A stretch of 64,000 nt of DNA from Calvatia gigantea (GCA_025093985.1 JACAAK010000002.1:3720001-3784000), one strand, 5' to 3'; counted from the stretch's first letter, positions 1 through 11,051 are shown. The notes: generated by a model from the sequence alone, not told the origin. Made by a program: numbers and translations.

Positions 1-598
1 TCTTCTTGAACATTACGTTGGCCTCTGTGTTCGGCATTGTCAGGGCACCGTAGTTGTGATTTTTAGGGTGATCCATTGATCCGTTTTCCAACTGGACATC
101 ATAGTTGAGGAGGGTGTGAGCGAATATCGCCTCGATCTCGTTGACAGCGAGGAATCGCCCAGGACTGCGGAGTGCTATTCAATATATGCGTGTGACATAC
201 TATCGACTCCTCACCACGCGTAGCGACCATAGCCGAAAACTACATGATTCAGGCTTATGAAGGCCATCTGGTGCTTAAAGGCATCGAGTTCGCCTTTGCC
301 TTCACGCATCTCGACAAATTTGGACCCTTTGAAGGTGCACGCATCCGGAAATGTCATCTGTTGGGATATTATCAACGTTACAAACCAAGGCAGAGAAAAG
401 GTATCGCTACAAGTTACCCCTTTCTTATTCATCGCATCACCGGCAATACCGAAGAACGTCCCAACAAGAATGAGTGTACCGTCAGAGAGTGTCCAGTCCT
501 TAAGAGTTTTTCGACTCACGAGCACTTGAGACAAAGCAAGTCGGTTAATTATCGTTAGCTTGAGTAAGAATAAACTCACTGCCCTCGCCACTGTTTAG

Positions 599-2904
599 GG
601 ATTATTCTATTTGGCAACCTAGTTTCGCACAAGTCTATTTGGGAACCCGGTTCTCGCAATCCTGATGCGTGACGCCAAGCGTGATGCCAAGGCTGATCTG
701 TGGGTGTTGCAAAGGGGGGAATTGCACTTGCTTCCTATCAGATAACCACAGTATAATACATCAAAAAAATAGGATAAATTCAGGAGGTTGAAGGATATAG
801 ACATAGGAATCTAGTGATGTAGAATATTATGAAGTGACAAAGTCCCAGTGGCCTCCCTCACCACCCAGGATAAGCCATCATCAGTTTGGGCGCTTAACCA
901 TATAGGGCAAAAATATCGTCTAAATACGGCTAAGCCACCTAAGAATACCAAATAACCGGTCTTATTAGAGGGGTATTACCATAGCTGGTACCCCTCTAAT
1001 TAGAGCGATTTAGCCCTTTTCCCTCATAGGACAGAAATTGGGCCCAACTTAGTACGAAAAACTTGTACGAGAAAGTACTCCACTGAGCAGCTACTAGCTA
1101 AGCTCCCGGATGCCGTTGTCCATGACACCTAGGCTCCTCCCTCGTTGTTTCCTGCCATCACCCCGCCCTTCCCACACCTCCCCTGCTCACTGGCCCTGTT
1201 GTTGCTGCCGTTATTGCTGCCACTGCCACCCCACCAGTGTCCCCACCACCATCACTGCCCTATCACGACGGCACATCCCAATCCGGCTCACGGGATCATT
1301 TGTGGATGCCCCTGCCCAATTTTCCCGCACCCTTGTCAACACTGTCTTCAACGATGAGCTCGAGTATCCCTACCAAATCCCACTGATTTGGTGCAATTGA
1401 TTTGATGTATTAGATGTATATAGTATGGGGTGTAGGATGTACAATAAAATAATTGATTAATCAGTGAAAATGAAGTGTTTTAAGTGCAGAAGTGTCATCA
1501 CAAGAACCTTCTGCACAGGAATACACTGCCATGTTCTCACTGGATACTTGCCTGATTCTGGTAGCTATTTGTATAGGCTATCAGGATATACCAGACCGCC
1601 TTCCATGGGATAGGGTAGAGGAGTATAATGGCCATGATAGTGATGAAGCAATCTTTCTCAGTATTTCTGTCATACCTTTACAAAAAAATTATTCTCTACA
1701 CCTCCCTTTGTATTATAATACAGTTAAACAGCTCCTATTGAGGGCAAAAAGCCATTTGTAGATATACTGAGGCATTGAAAAGATATGGGGAAAATAGTGC
1801 TGAAGGTGACATGAACATCAAAGATGAAGGTGTATCATGATCCTCACATTGATCTGTCATGAAATCCTGTCTTATTTCATCTATAACTCCTCAGAAACTC
1901 GGTCTATCTCTATGAGACTTATTGCATTTTACTCCTACCTAACCCACCTTTCTGGAAAGGTATTTATAATCAAAAGAGATAAAACATACAAGAAGATATA
2001 AGCGAAATACTGAGAAAATATGCCTCATTGTCATCATGGCCGTTGTACCTCTCCATGCTATTCTGTAGAAGGCAGTCTGGTATATCCTGATAGCCTATAC
2101 AAATAGCTACCAGAATCAGGCAAGTATCCAGTGAGAACATGGCAGTGTATTCCTGTGCAGAAGGTTCTTGTGATGACACTTCTGCACTTAAAACACTTCA
2201 TTTTCACTGATTAATCAATTATTTTATTGTACATCCTACACCCCATACTATATACATCTAATACATCAAATCAATTGCACCAAATCAGTGGGATTTGGTA
2301 GGGATACTCGAGCTCATCGTTGAAGACAGTGTTGACAAGGGTGCGGGAAAATTGGGCAGGGGCATCCACAAATGATCCCGTGAGCCGGATTGGGATGTGC
2401 CGTCGTGATAGGGCAGTGATGGTGGTGGGGACACTGGTGGGGTGGCAGTGGCAGCAATAACGGCAGCAACAACAGGGCCAGTGAGCAGGGGAGGTGTGGG
2501 AAGGGCGGGGTGATGGCAGGAAACAACGAGGGAGGAGCCTAGGTGTCATGGACAACGGCATCCGGGAGCTTAGCTAGTAGCTGCTCAGTGGAGTACTTTC
2601 TCGTACAAGTTTTTCGTACTAAGTTGGGCCCAATTTCTGTCCTATGAGGGAAAAGGGCTAAATCGCTCTAATTAGAGGGGTACCAGCTATGGTAATACCC
2701 CTCTAATAAGACCGGTTATTCGGTATTCTTAGGTGGGCTAAGCACCTCAGCTGGTGATTTGGTTTCCTTCTTTGGTAGTATTGTGACGACTGAGGGTGGC
2801 TCCTGTCACATTTGGTCTGCAGAGTCGTTCCCACACTGTTTGACCCATATTGGGCCAAGTACATAAAAACAAGTGCGAAACAGGGTTGCCAAATAGAATA
2901 ATCC
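599..2904. mobile_element. 2,306-bp non-autonomous DNA transposon (Mutator-like by target-site size)
   Basis: The ends are inverted repeats starting GGATTATTCTATTTGGCAAC and continuing to about GTTTCGCAC with two mismatches (roughly 32 bp). The element is flanked by identical 9-bp direct repeats, ACTGTTTAG, at 590-598 and 2905-2913. A 9-bp duplication is usual for Mutator-like elements; this class call is an inference, since no transposase was found. Most of the interior is a large palindrome (listed separately). The insertion sits inside a coding exon of the P450 gene, and the sequence on both sides joins without loss. Confidence 0.85.
935..2736. repeat. Large inverted repeat inside the 2.3-kb element
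   Basis: Positions pair as x and 3671-x. The left arm (about 935-1677) is the reverse complement of the right arm (about 1994-2736), with a spacer of about 316 nt. The outer 650 or so bases of each arm look almost identical: a 96-residue open frame at 1110-1400 is repeated exactly at 2271-2561 on the other strand. The innermost 70 bases or so (about 1605-1677 versus 1994-2066) are clearly diverged. The open frames are Pro/His/Cys-rich and look non-coding. A short palindrome with GAGGGGTA..TACCCCTC lies in each arm near 970-1000 and 2670-2700. Confidence 0.85.
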
Positions 2905-3108
2905 ACTGTTTAGTCTCTGAGATTCCTTTAAGAAACTATTAATCTTATGCATTTTCTGCATAGCACCCTTCGTCCATCCTTCCTCGGCAACGATGACTTC
3001 GGCTTCCTTACGCATATCTTGTACATATTCCAGGTGGATGGCCAAGCCATAAAGCACATGCGTAACAGCCTAAATGTGATTACTTCTGTTGTAACGAGCG
3101 GCAGGGAT

Positions 3109-3260
3109 CTAGAGTGAGATAATACACTCAGAATCGTAGAACGAGACTATAAATATATTAAGAAATACCTAGAGTGAGATAATACACTATAGGTCATATA
3201 AGTAAAGGTATAATGCAGTTAAGCATAATGTAACTCACCTCAGAATCGTAGAACGAGACT
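3109..3260. repeat. Two interleaved 20-bp direct repeats in a P450 intron
   Basis: CTAGAGTGAGATAATACACT occurs at 3109-3128 and 3169-3188. CAGAATCGTAGAACGAGACT occurs at 3129-3148 and 3241-3260. All four lie in the stretch between the P450 exons ending VAVHTSTM (about 3,421) and beginning AVTHVLYG (about 3,070). That interval is about 350 nt, much longer than the other introns here (about 50-60 nt). Its donor side starts GTTCGC, which is a weak donor. I read it as an intron enlarged by insertion or local duplication. Confidence 0.6.
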
Positions 3261-4567
3261 GAGGTGTACGAAAGTACAGTAAAGCTCGAAAATAGAGCGA
3301 TTACATAATGGCTGATGTAATGAGTGGAACTGAAGAATAGTCCGAAGTAAGTCCTTACAAAGAGGGTATATGCACAACAACTTCAGTCCAACTCCAAGGA
3401 TAAATAGCGAAAGGGCGAACCATTGTACTAGTATGGACGGCCACAAAATTGACAAGCAAAATACATAAGGCCGGATCGTGCGCATCACGATGATACCCCT
3501 GCGTTGCGGTTTCAAGCAACCAAGTAATAAGGTCATTCTGGGTGGGCGTTAAAACGAGGAACTAGCCGCCTAAATCATATAAATCAGGGCATATGCTGGT
3601 CTTTCGGCCCATTCGGGCCCGTGTCGCTTTTCCTGCGCGAGCCTTTCCTCCAAAGTCGGTCCAAGAACATCAAGAACCCGTTTGGCCGCCCTTGGTACAG
3701 TTGTCAGATACCGACCCACGAGACTATATCATACAATTTCAGTCAACGAGGCCAGGAGAGAGAGAGATGGGCATTCACTGTTTGAGAAAATCGGGGAAGC
3801 AGTTGATTATCCTTGCACCTGTGGCAACTTCGAGGGCGAAGGTTTCGTTGAGGGCACAATAGCCGCGGTCATGACCTATTTATAGCAAAGCGCATCAGGA
3901 TGCTGAGCGAACCAAAACGCGGCACCGAAACTTGCAGAGGGGTCGTCCGACGAAGTATCTATTGCTAGTGCAGCGCACAATATGTATAAGAGTACCCCAT
4001 GCGGTAAGAGGGACCCAATCTGAAATTGTCAGCATAGTTCAGCCAAGATTTGTTATCGTCCCTGAGCATAAGTGAGCACCCTCCGGGGGAGGGATATAAT
4101 CCTTGAAAGATTCGGCAATTTCATCCATATTATCCTCGAATCTATAGGCCAAATTGCGAGTGAGGGATGAGCGTATGGTCGTATTATAGTGTCGGCCATC
4201 GTCGAAACGACGCCCCAGAGTGTATCTAGTTTGTGTTATCAGCACCATCAGTTGGAAGGTGTTGCTACAGTTGGCTTGTTCACCTCCGCAATGGCCTCCC
4301 TGATTGATAGCACATCCTCGGAAGCCTTGCGAATATCTTCCATGTGTTGCTTTCCACTAAGTACGACCATCCATTTCGAAATTGTCGCCACCTTAAAAGC
4401 TTGCCCAGGTTACTGGCAACGCCAGTCAGGACCATGAGTAGGAGAGGGGAGGGAATAGCGTACTCGGCCATATCCTTCTTGTAGCAGTTCTGTGCCATGC
4501 CCCATTCATTTAAATGTCGTGATGTAGGAGACCAAAACCCCTGAGTAACCGACGGTAGGATTAGCAT

Positions 4568-6390
4568 TTAGCTACAAACGATCGATGGCTGAACATGTAA
4601 TTCCAGGCGAAGGTCATTCGCATACGGGCGACCTTTTTGCTTCTATATGTCTCCATGCACAATATATTAGACCAAGGATACATGATAGATGAGTGAGGGT
4701 AGGGGATAGCTCTAAGCCGGGGCCCAGTAGCAAGATCAAAATCATGGTGGGGGATGGAAATGCGGTAGGCCTCCAGGTTCATGATGTGCCAGAACCCATG
4801 GTTTATATGGCACCAAAGTGGGGACCAGGTGGTGAGGAAAGTGAGCGTAACCTTGGGATGAGAAGCCCAGATACCTACGAATCTGCGGTTAATCGAACCT
4901 CATGCGATGGGTTTGGATGGTTTGATGTTCGTTGGTTTCTGACCTGCTCTCATAGACCGAGTGGTTGAAACTTTTGAGTCCCCGGCAGGTTTCTCAAAAT
5001 ACGCCAACCTGCAATGTTAGTTGTATCAGACAAACACACTCTTTCAAGATCTTACCTGCGGTACATGAAAGCTAGTTCCTTTTTTTTGGTGAAATTTCGA
5101 GTGCTTCGGCGTTCTACGAGTCATAGGGATGTTTGAAAGTATTGTCCCGCACGGGTCAAACCCACAGCCATGATCTCACGGTGTCGTCAGTTCATCAAAC
5201 ATATAGGTTTTCAGGGGGCACCTAGTAGCTGGCATCGGCAGCTGGTCATGCGGCGTTGCTCACTTGGTCTCCTAACAGAGAAAGTATTCATCAGTGCAAG
5301 TCCGTGATAGTGCAGGCAAGGGTTTGCCCAGTTCCCTTCCTGGTCGCTTCGTCGGTCTTCTAAATATCCCAAGTAGAGGGGTTCTATGTTTCTATGTTTG
5401 AGGGAGTTCTATTTGGCCATTACAAGTGAGGTTTTTTCTTGTGATCTTCAAGGTGAGAAACACATCCCAGATATTGACTAGCCCCCAAGTTCTCCAGCCC
5501 TTTCCATAATCTTCGAACCGGGAAACCTGTAGCATATTCGGTGAGCTCTGAAACCTTCAAGTTCAATCTTTGACCGTTCTTGCTTACCTCCTTGGGAATA
5601 TCCGCGATGGATATGCAGCAGTTGTCGTGGTAGGTCTCAGGTTCAGTATGTCAGCTTAATCAACATTGCACCGTCGCCCTTGCCCACTGACGCGTCCTGG
5701 ACGGTTTGCGATGACCCACCATACCTTTGCAAAGGCGCTCCCATCCACTATCCGCCAGGACCCTAGGGGATTGTTTATTTCACCTGGTCGGTTGACATCA
5801 GTGTCTCTGATTGAGGTTTGGAGCAACAATGCTGGTGGAAGGAAAACGCTGGGCCTGGGCTAATTTTAGACCGGGCGGGCGACAATTTTTTTGTTTTCAT
5901 AAAATATACTGCAGCTTGACAAACCTGGTTTAGGTATATCTCCCACAGTCAAACAGTTAAAGAAACGCTCTTGTGTATCGTTGGTATCACGGGGAGGAAT
6001 GTCCGTAAATACGAAGAAGACGAAAACACGATACGTAAAGCTGCCAAGAAGAGGTTTAGGGCAAGCAGGCTTCACCTGCGTCAATCAGAGGGCGGCTTCG
6101 GGACAGTGGAAAGAGTCGAGGGGTCCTAGTCATTTTTCTCTAGTTCCGTTCGTGTCGCCTACATAGACGTTGGGCGATATCAAGCTCTGCCTGTCAATTT
6201 AATGCTGTCCGGCGGTTCGTTAAGTGTTGAGTCATGGGGCCTTGAGGCTGCGTATCGCCGAGGCTAGCTATCACGCGAACGGGCGTTCCTCGCCTACGCA
6301 CGTCCGACACAGTTGTTCTTGGTTTGCTTTCGGCAGCGGGCGTGTCGTAAGTTAGAAGGTGAACGATGAATCCTCAAAGCAGCGATCCCG
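4568..6390. other. Intergenic, no gene recognised
   Basis: Only short open frames are present on both strands, with no recognisable domain and no chain of plausible exons. The first 200 bases or so may hold the unrecognised 5' end of the P450 gene. Confidence 0.5.
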
Positions 6391-6986
6391 AAAGTGCCAT
6401 GGAAATTAGAGTGAAGAGAATAATATATTTGGATATGGAAAATTTGCCTATCTCCAGCTTTTCGTAAGTAACTCTGGATCCCCTGGACTGAGTCAGAGCG
6501 ACGATCAGCAAAAGCTGTGCGGTTTTCGGCTTCAGGTCAGTCCCGATAAATTGAATGATAGGCGCCTTGTGGGTGTGTCTGGGATAGAGAGCTCCTGTGG
6601 AAAACAAAAAATCAAGATGCGCACGACATGGACGTTTTTATATAATGACATTCCAAGAAAACTTGGTCTAGCTAGCGTAAAGCACAAGGCATTGAAACAG
6701 TGATAGCTCGCATGCACAAGTGGTTTTTGATAAATGTCTCAGGAACGATTATTTGGTCATCACGCAGCAGATATTTTTGGATGGGAGTATTTTTATTAGA
6801 TTTGTCAGGCCTTCAGGACTGCGCTTGAGGACGCTCATCTTTGTTCCTCTGTCACGGGTGAAATGCTTGAGTCATAACCAGGCCGAATTCAGGGAATGAA
6901 ATCTGTTTCCTCCACGAATAAAAGGCCCGCGAGTGCTGCCTTTATCATCATTATCTCACCCACAAGTCTTCGTCATCTCTTCTACC
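6391..6986 (+). promoter_or_regulatory. Upstream flank shared by the type-1 DUF6593 genes
   Basis: This stretch resembles the flanks upstream of the DUF6593 copies at 10,359 (about 9,020-9,200 plus 10,010-10,358) and 32,893 (about 32,894-33,420, reverse strand). Shared landmarks include GAGTCAGAGC near 6,490, a GATAGGC motif near 6,560, a CTAGCTA-type site near 6,670, and a block ending in GAATGAAATC at 6,894-6,903, about 85 nt before the start codon. The flank was copied together with the gene, so it probably contains the promoter. No specific transcription factor site is identified. Confidence 0.5.
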
Positions 6987-7686
6987 ATGAACTCACGGGT
7001 CACTCTCGTAAACGACTCACCGACCATGACATCCAAAGGTCAGGTTCGCCTGCTGTACAAGCGAATGGACCAACAAAATGCGGTTCTAGTGGAGGATAAT
7101 TCTCCTAAATACTTCCTTGCAACGTCGGACGACAGTGTGAGCAAGGTGAAAATACGTGATGCTGCTCAGCAAACGGTCGCCGAGGTTAATCGCCGGGTGG
7201 TCCTTAGCGATACCTTGACGCTCACCAACAGGAATGGTGGTAAACCTATGAAAGCTACGGACGTCCTCAGAAAAGCTCCCTCTACGAGTGATGGGTAAGT
7301 CAGTTTGATGCATCGAGTGTAGTTATGATCGTGTTGATGCTATGGTCCCTTCAGTCAAACTTCAACAGCTCTACGCACGGAGGAGGGAACGTACTACTGG
7401 CGCAAGAAACGAGGCCACCACTGGGGGGTGAGTGGTTCCCGACACAGACGATACTACTGATGTTAACTTGGGATTGTAGTTATATGAGGATTCGTCGTCC
7501 ACTCCAGTGGCTTGGACAGAAACCGTCCCGGGTTCTGCTCCCACATGGGTGCTAGTCCTAGAGAGCCACGTCTTGGGCGTGAAGGACTATGTTCTGATAT
7601 CCTTGTTCTACCTGAAGGGTCAATCTGAAAGTGTGGATGGTTGGGAGCACGTCGACGGTCGTACCGCATGGCTGTGCACAAAGTAG
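6987..7686 (+). CDS. DUF6593-type small protein, type 1, intact copy
   Basis: Three exons. Exon 1 runs from the ATG at 6987 (MNSRVTLVNDSP) to STSDG near 7,295, with donor GTAAGT. Exon 2 (about 7,356-7,427) encodes a WRKKRGHHW-type stretch, with donor GTGAGT. Exon 3 (about 7,480-7,686) encodes LYEDSSSTPVAWTE through FYLKGQSE and ends WLCTK-stop. All junctions keep frame. The layout fits the DUF6593 family of Agaricomycetes as I know it: an N-terminal nucleus with a charged DAAQQTVAEV strand, a central W/Y-rich hairpin, and a C-terminal hydrophobic strand (YVLISLFYL). No enzymatic residues are apparent and the function is unknown. No signal peptide is seen. Two paralogues of this exact type, at 10.4 and 32.9 kb, are broken, so this is the only open type-1 copy here. 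Confidence 0.75.
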
Positions 7687-8072
7687 TTTCTCTTAGGGCA
7701 CCACCACGTTCCGGATGCCCATGTTCTATTATAGATACCCGCTCTTTTTAGCTAGGGAATACTGTAGCTTTTGTTAATTGTAAGCTATGTTTCCGTCGTC
7801 CGGTAAAATCTCTCTTTCTTATCTCACGTGTATGTATGTCATGGCGCAGCTTTCACCTGACTGTTTACCGTATCCCGTGTCACCAATCGAGTCTATGGCT
7901 TGTGGCATAATTGGATGATAAACGAGAAGTAATTCTTCAATCTTTCTCCGACACATCAAATACTGGATCCACTCATAGGGGGGGTCGTGACCCGTGACTT
8001 TGAAGGACGGTCAAGGGTGCGACATCTGCTCTCCATCCCTTCTTCCTCAACCTATACTACCTACTACCCAAA
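7687..8072. other. 3' flank of DUF6593 copy; no gene seen
   Basis: The first 150 bases resemble the region after the copy at 11,051 (TTCCGGATGCCC versus TTCCGGATACCC), which shows that the 3' untranslated region was duplicated with the gene. The remainder is probably the promoter of the next gene. Nothing else was recognised. Confidence 0.45.
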
Positions 8073-8650
8073 ATGCCTTGGCCAGCGAAACTCCTCCTAT
8101 CGTTCAAAGGTGTTCCCCCAAATCCCTCAGAATCTGATTATCAGGGACCGTTCAACGAACTCCTGAACACCCTATTCCCATCCGATAATGAATTCATTGT
8201 TGCACCTCAGTGTCTCCTTCCCCACGATAACGAGGCGGCCGACTTTATGTTCATGTTTGACGTCAAATTCAAGAATTGCCTAGTCTTTATCGTCGTGCTC
8301 ACAAGACCTTCAGAATTAAACTCCCTTTTTTCTCGGGATTTGGTGGATCAACCAATGAGGAGACGCATCAGAGATTGCAGCGGTAAGTATTTGCAGCTTA
8401 TGCCTAGGGAAACCAGACCAGTGCCCCGCTCCTGCCTTACACAATACAAATACAATAAACACTCAAACAATACTTACAGCCTAAATATACAATACCCTCA
8501 AACACATATAATCCCTCACCTTATTCCTCGTGACCCTAAGAGGGTAAACGACACCCTCGCGAGCGATGGTCATTAGACATATTGACGGAGGAGGGCGGGG
8601 CCGCGCTTCGTTGTTTGGCAGATGGGACCAAGGCAGAATGTGCAGCCCTG
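8073..8650 (+). pseudogene. PD-(D/E)XK nuclease-like family protein, decayed
   Basis: Exon 1 (8073-8382, donor GTAAGT at 8383) encodes MPWPAKLLLSFKG, then YQGPFNELLNTLFPSD, then a block ending AADFMFMFDVKFKN. This resembles a common basidiomycete family related to PD-(D/E)XK nucleases. In that family, as I recall it, the strand after AADF..FEV carries a Glu-x-Lys catalytic pair followed by PP. Here it reads IVVLTRPS, so both catalytic positions appear lost. The family's C-terminal block survives as LIPRDPKRVNDT (about 8,522-8,557) but runs into a stop at 8,574. The homologous C-terminal fragment at 33.7-33.9 kb keeps a longer frame (NDSAPRERWPLGLLTEE). Family assignment is from memory of the conserved pattern, so confidence is moderate. 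Confidence 0.5.
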
Positions 8651-9191
8651 GATTAGAGTTTTCTTATTCTCCATCCACTTCGAAGGATGTCAATTGTCTT
8701 TTCATGGTCTCAGTATTTCCCCCTTTTTCCAGTTGGGGTAAATCACTAATCAAGTATTGCTGGTATTCTCAAAGTCAACCTGCAGTTGAATGCAGGTGAA
8801 CCCTAAGTAATGTAAATCAATTGTCTCACGTACAGTAATAGGCGTGTCAGAGGCAAGAAGGGGGACGAGATTTAGCGTCCTCCAACTTTCTGTTCAAGTA
8901 GTCTGCGTCCCTGAGTTCCTATGCAACCTTATCACCCCTCCTATCGAATCAGCGTGAACTCACTTCTGACGTCAATATTGAACGGGGTTATACACGGATC
9001 AGGCGCCCTTGGCAAAGAGTGACTCACATGCGCAGCAGAAAGTTCGGTGAGTCAGAGCTCGAGGCCCGACAAAAGCGAAGGGAGTTGGTGGACTTCGGCC
9101 CCAGGTCAACACCGACAAATCGGGTGATAGGCATCTGGCGGACGTCACACACGTCTGAAGTACAAAACTCTCCTCGCGCGGAGAACCAGAA
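8651..9191. other. Duplicated intergenic flank (segment A)
   Basis: No gene. The sequence matches, in reverse complement, about 33,250-33,840. From about 9,020 it belongs to the conserved upstream flank of the type-1 DUF6593 gene, which is then interrupted by the MITE at 9,201. Confidence 0.55.
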
Positions 9192-9200
9192 CTCGAGATC

Positions 9201-9998
9201 CAGACTCCTTCCCAGTCCTGCGGGACGCTCTTAGATAATTGTTGTTCCGAAGTTTAACCGAAACTTCAACAACTTTTAACGCATCCCGCGGACTGGCACA
9301 ACTTGTAAATTTGTGTTTATTTGACTAAGGCTTTGAAAGCACGTGATCGGACCAAACAGCCGCCTGAAGGCTATGGCTACGAAATACAATAACGTTGTAA
9401 TTTGGCTGCAGGAAGATTGCTAGAAGGGGTGACCATCCTGATCACACTCAACAGATCTGACAAGTGCAAGGGGGAGTCAGCACAATGTGAAATCATCTCT
9501 CTCATCAAGTTCTCAATCATCACCAGTCAACCTGAGCCTCATGCCTTTTCCCATCAGGATGTCCAAATGAGCTTTCTGGGGGTAGGCATGTCTGTTGATT
9601 GTCCACTCTGTTGGGAATGTCGAGTGCACTAATCCCATTGCTCAGTGCTCTCCGAAAGCCCCACTCGGCCCTCAGAATTCCTCCACCTTGGCAGGCTCAC
9701 TCTACATATCTCAGAGTCCCCCGTATCTCTTCTCTTGTCGTATTAATTCTCCATCCCGTTCCGGCTCTTCATTGTACTTGGAAGTATTGCAAACACATTA
9801 GCAGGTATCCTAATTGGGTAAAGGGCGCCCTTCACGCGGCTGTTTGGTCCGATCACGTGCTTTCAAAGCCTTAGTCAAATAAACACAAATTTACAAGTTG
9901 TGCCAGTCCGCGGGACGCGTTAAAAGTTGTTGAAGTTTCGGTTAAACTTCGGAACAACGATTATCTAAGAGCGCCCTGCAGGACTGGGAAGGAGTCTG
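9201..9998. mobile_element. 798-bp MITE with 163-bp terminal inverted repeats
   Basis: The left end (9201-9363, starting CAGACTCCTTCCCAGTCCTG) is the near-perfect reverse complement of the right end (9836-9998). The flanks carry a 9-bp direct repeat with one mismatch: CTCGAGATC at 9192-9200 and CTCCAGATC at 9999-10007. The core (about 9,364-9,835) has no domain-bearing open frame. The paralogous flank near 33,240-33,270 reads straight through without the element, which gives an empty-site comparison. The 9-bp duplication suggests a Mutator-like non-autonomous element. Its ends are unlike those of the 599-2904 element. Confidence 0.85.
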
Positions 9999-10358
9999 CT
10001 CCAGATCGTGCTCTAGGTTAGATACTTCTCTAGTTGGTGATGAGCTTGACGGTCCGTAAACTTACTAGCTATGGTAAAGCCCAAGGCTGTAAACCGTTGA
10101 TAGCTTCGTGTACACTGATAACTATCTCAGGAGTGGTAAGCTGGTCACCGCCACAGCAAGTATTTTCTGGTGAAGTATTTCTGTTAGATCTGTCAGAAGT
10201 ACCCCCGAGATCACGAATCTCTACCTCTTGGTCACGGGCGAAATAGTTGCGTCACTACCAGGCCTATTCAAGGAATGAAATCCTGTTCCCCAACGAACAA
10301 AAGGCCCCAAAACGCTGCGCCGTCGTCTCACCTACGAGTCTTCGTCACCTCTTCTATC

Positions 10359-11051
10359 ATGAACTCACAGGTCACTCTCATAAACAACTCACCACCCACA
10401 CCATCAAAAGGTCAGGTCCGCCTGCTGTACAAGCGAAGGGACCAACAAAATGCAGCTTTGATGGAGGATGATTCTCCTAAATACTTCCTTGCGACGTTGG
10501 ACGATGGCGTGAGCAAGGTGAAGATACGCGACGCTGCTCAGCAAACAGTTGCCGAGGTTAAGCGTCGGGTTGTCCTCAATGATACCTTGACGCTCGCCAA
10601 GGGTGGTAAGCCTATCAAAGTTACGGACGTCCTCAAGGAAGCTCCCTCCACGAATGATGGGTAAGTTGATTTTGTACATCACGTATAACCATGGTCGCGT
10701 TGATGCTACGACCCCTTCAGCCAAACATCAATGGCTCTGTACACGGAGGAAGGAACATACTATTGGCGCGAGAGACGAGGTCGTCACTAGGCAGTAGGTG
10801 GTTCCCGACACGGACGATACCACTGATGCTCATTTAAAAACATAGTTATATGAAGATTCGTCGTACACTCCAGTGGCTTGGACGGAAACCGTCCCGGGTT
10901 CGGCTCTCACATGGATGTTAATCCTCGAGGACCGCGCCTTGAGCACGACGGACTATATTCTGGCACCTTGTTTTATCTGAAGGGCCAATCTGAGAGCGTG
11001 GATGGTTGGGAGCATGTGGACGGTCGTACCGCATTGCTGTGCACAAAGTAG
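10359..11051 (+). pseudogene. DUF6593 type 1, broken copy (segment A)
   Basis: Exon 1 (10359 to about 10,661; MNSQVTLINNSP to STNDG) is open and very similar to the 6,987 gene. In exon 2 the Trp codon of the HHW motif is TAG (10,788-10,790). The splice donor that follows is weakened to GTAGGT. Exon 3 has a one-base deletion near 10,965, shifting out of the FYLKGQSE frame, although the final TK-stop is recognisable at 11,051. Stop plus frameshift make a functional full-length product unlikely. Confidence 0.8.

Larger units (their letters stand above)
1..4567 (-). pseudogene. Cytochrome P450, split by a transposon insertion; C-terminus runs off the window edge
   Basis: A multi-exon P450 monooxygenase gene (haem-thiolate oxidation of small molecules, normally ER-anchored). 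Reading leftward, exons cover KVATISKW (about 4,390), YTLGRRF (4,215), SNRYFVGRPLC (about 3,960), FALEVATGARI (3,840), LVGRYLTTVPRAAKRVLD (3,720) and a helix-I-like stretch ending VAVHTSTM (about 3,421). The K-helix ExxR appears as KESQR (about 2,930), then SRKTLKDWTLSDG (about 500), TFPDACTFKG (about 350) and the haem loop FGYGRYAC|PGRF, whose Cys codon is split by an intron at about 175-223. The K-helix exon is interrupted at 598/2905 by a 2.3-kb element. Removing it, with one copy of the 9-bp target duplication, restores ...RLNSGEG and a normal donor. A TGA near 4,506 falls where a Trp is likely, so there may be an older lesion too. The true start and the last residues are not visible. The CYP family is not assigned. 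Confidence 0.85.

Noticed and set aside
211..591. A separate 126-residue gene
   Set aside because: It is two P450 exons read through their introns; SRKTLKDWTLSDG and FGYGRYAC place it in the larger P450 gene.
1492..2179. Paired frames starting MSSQEPSAQEYTAMF as transposase parts
   Set aside because: They are short, mirrored in both arms, have no catalytic motif, and diverge towards the centre.
1110..2561. Two identical 96-residue proteins as a gene family
   Set aside because: They are mirror copies within palindrome arms, with Pro/His/Cys-rich composition and no domain; identity follows from the inverted repeat.
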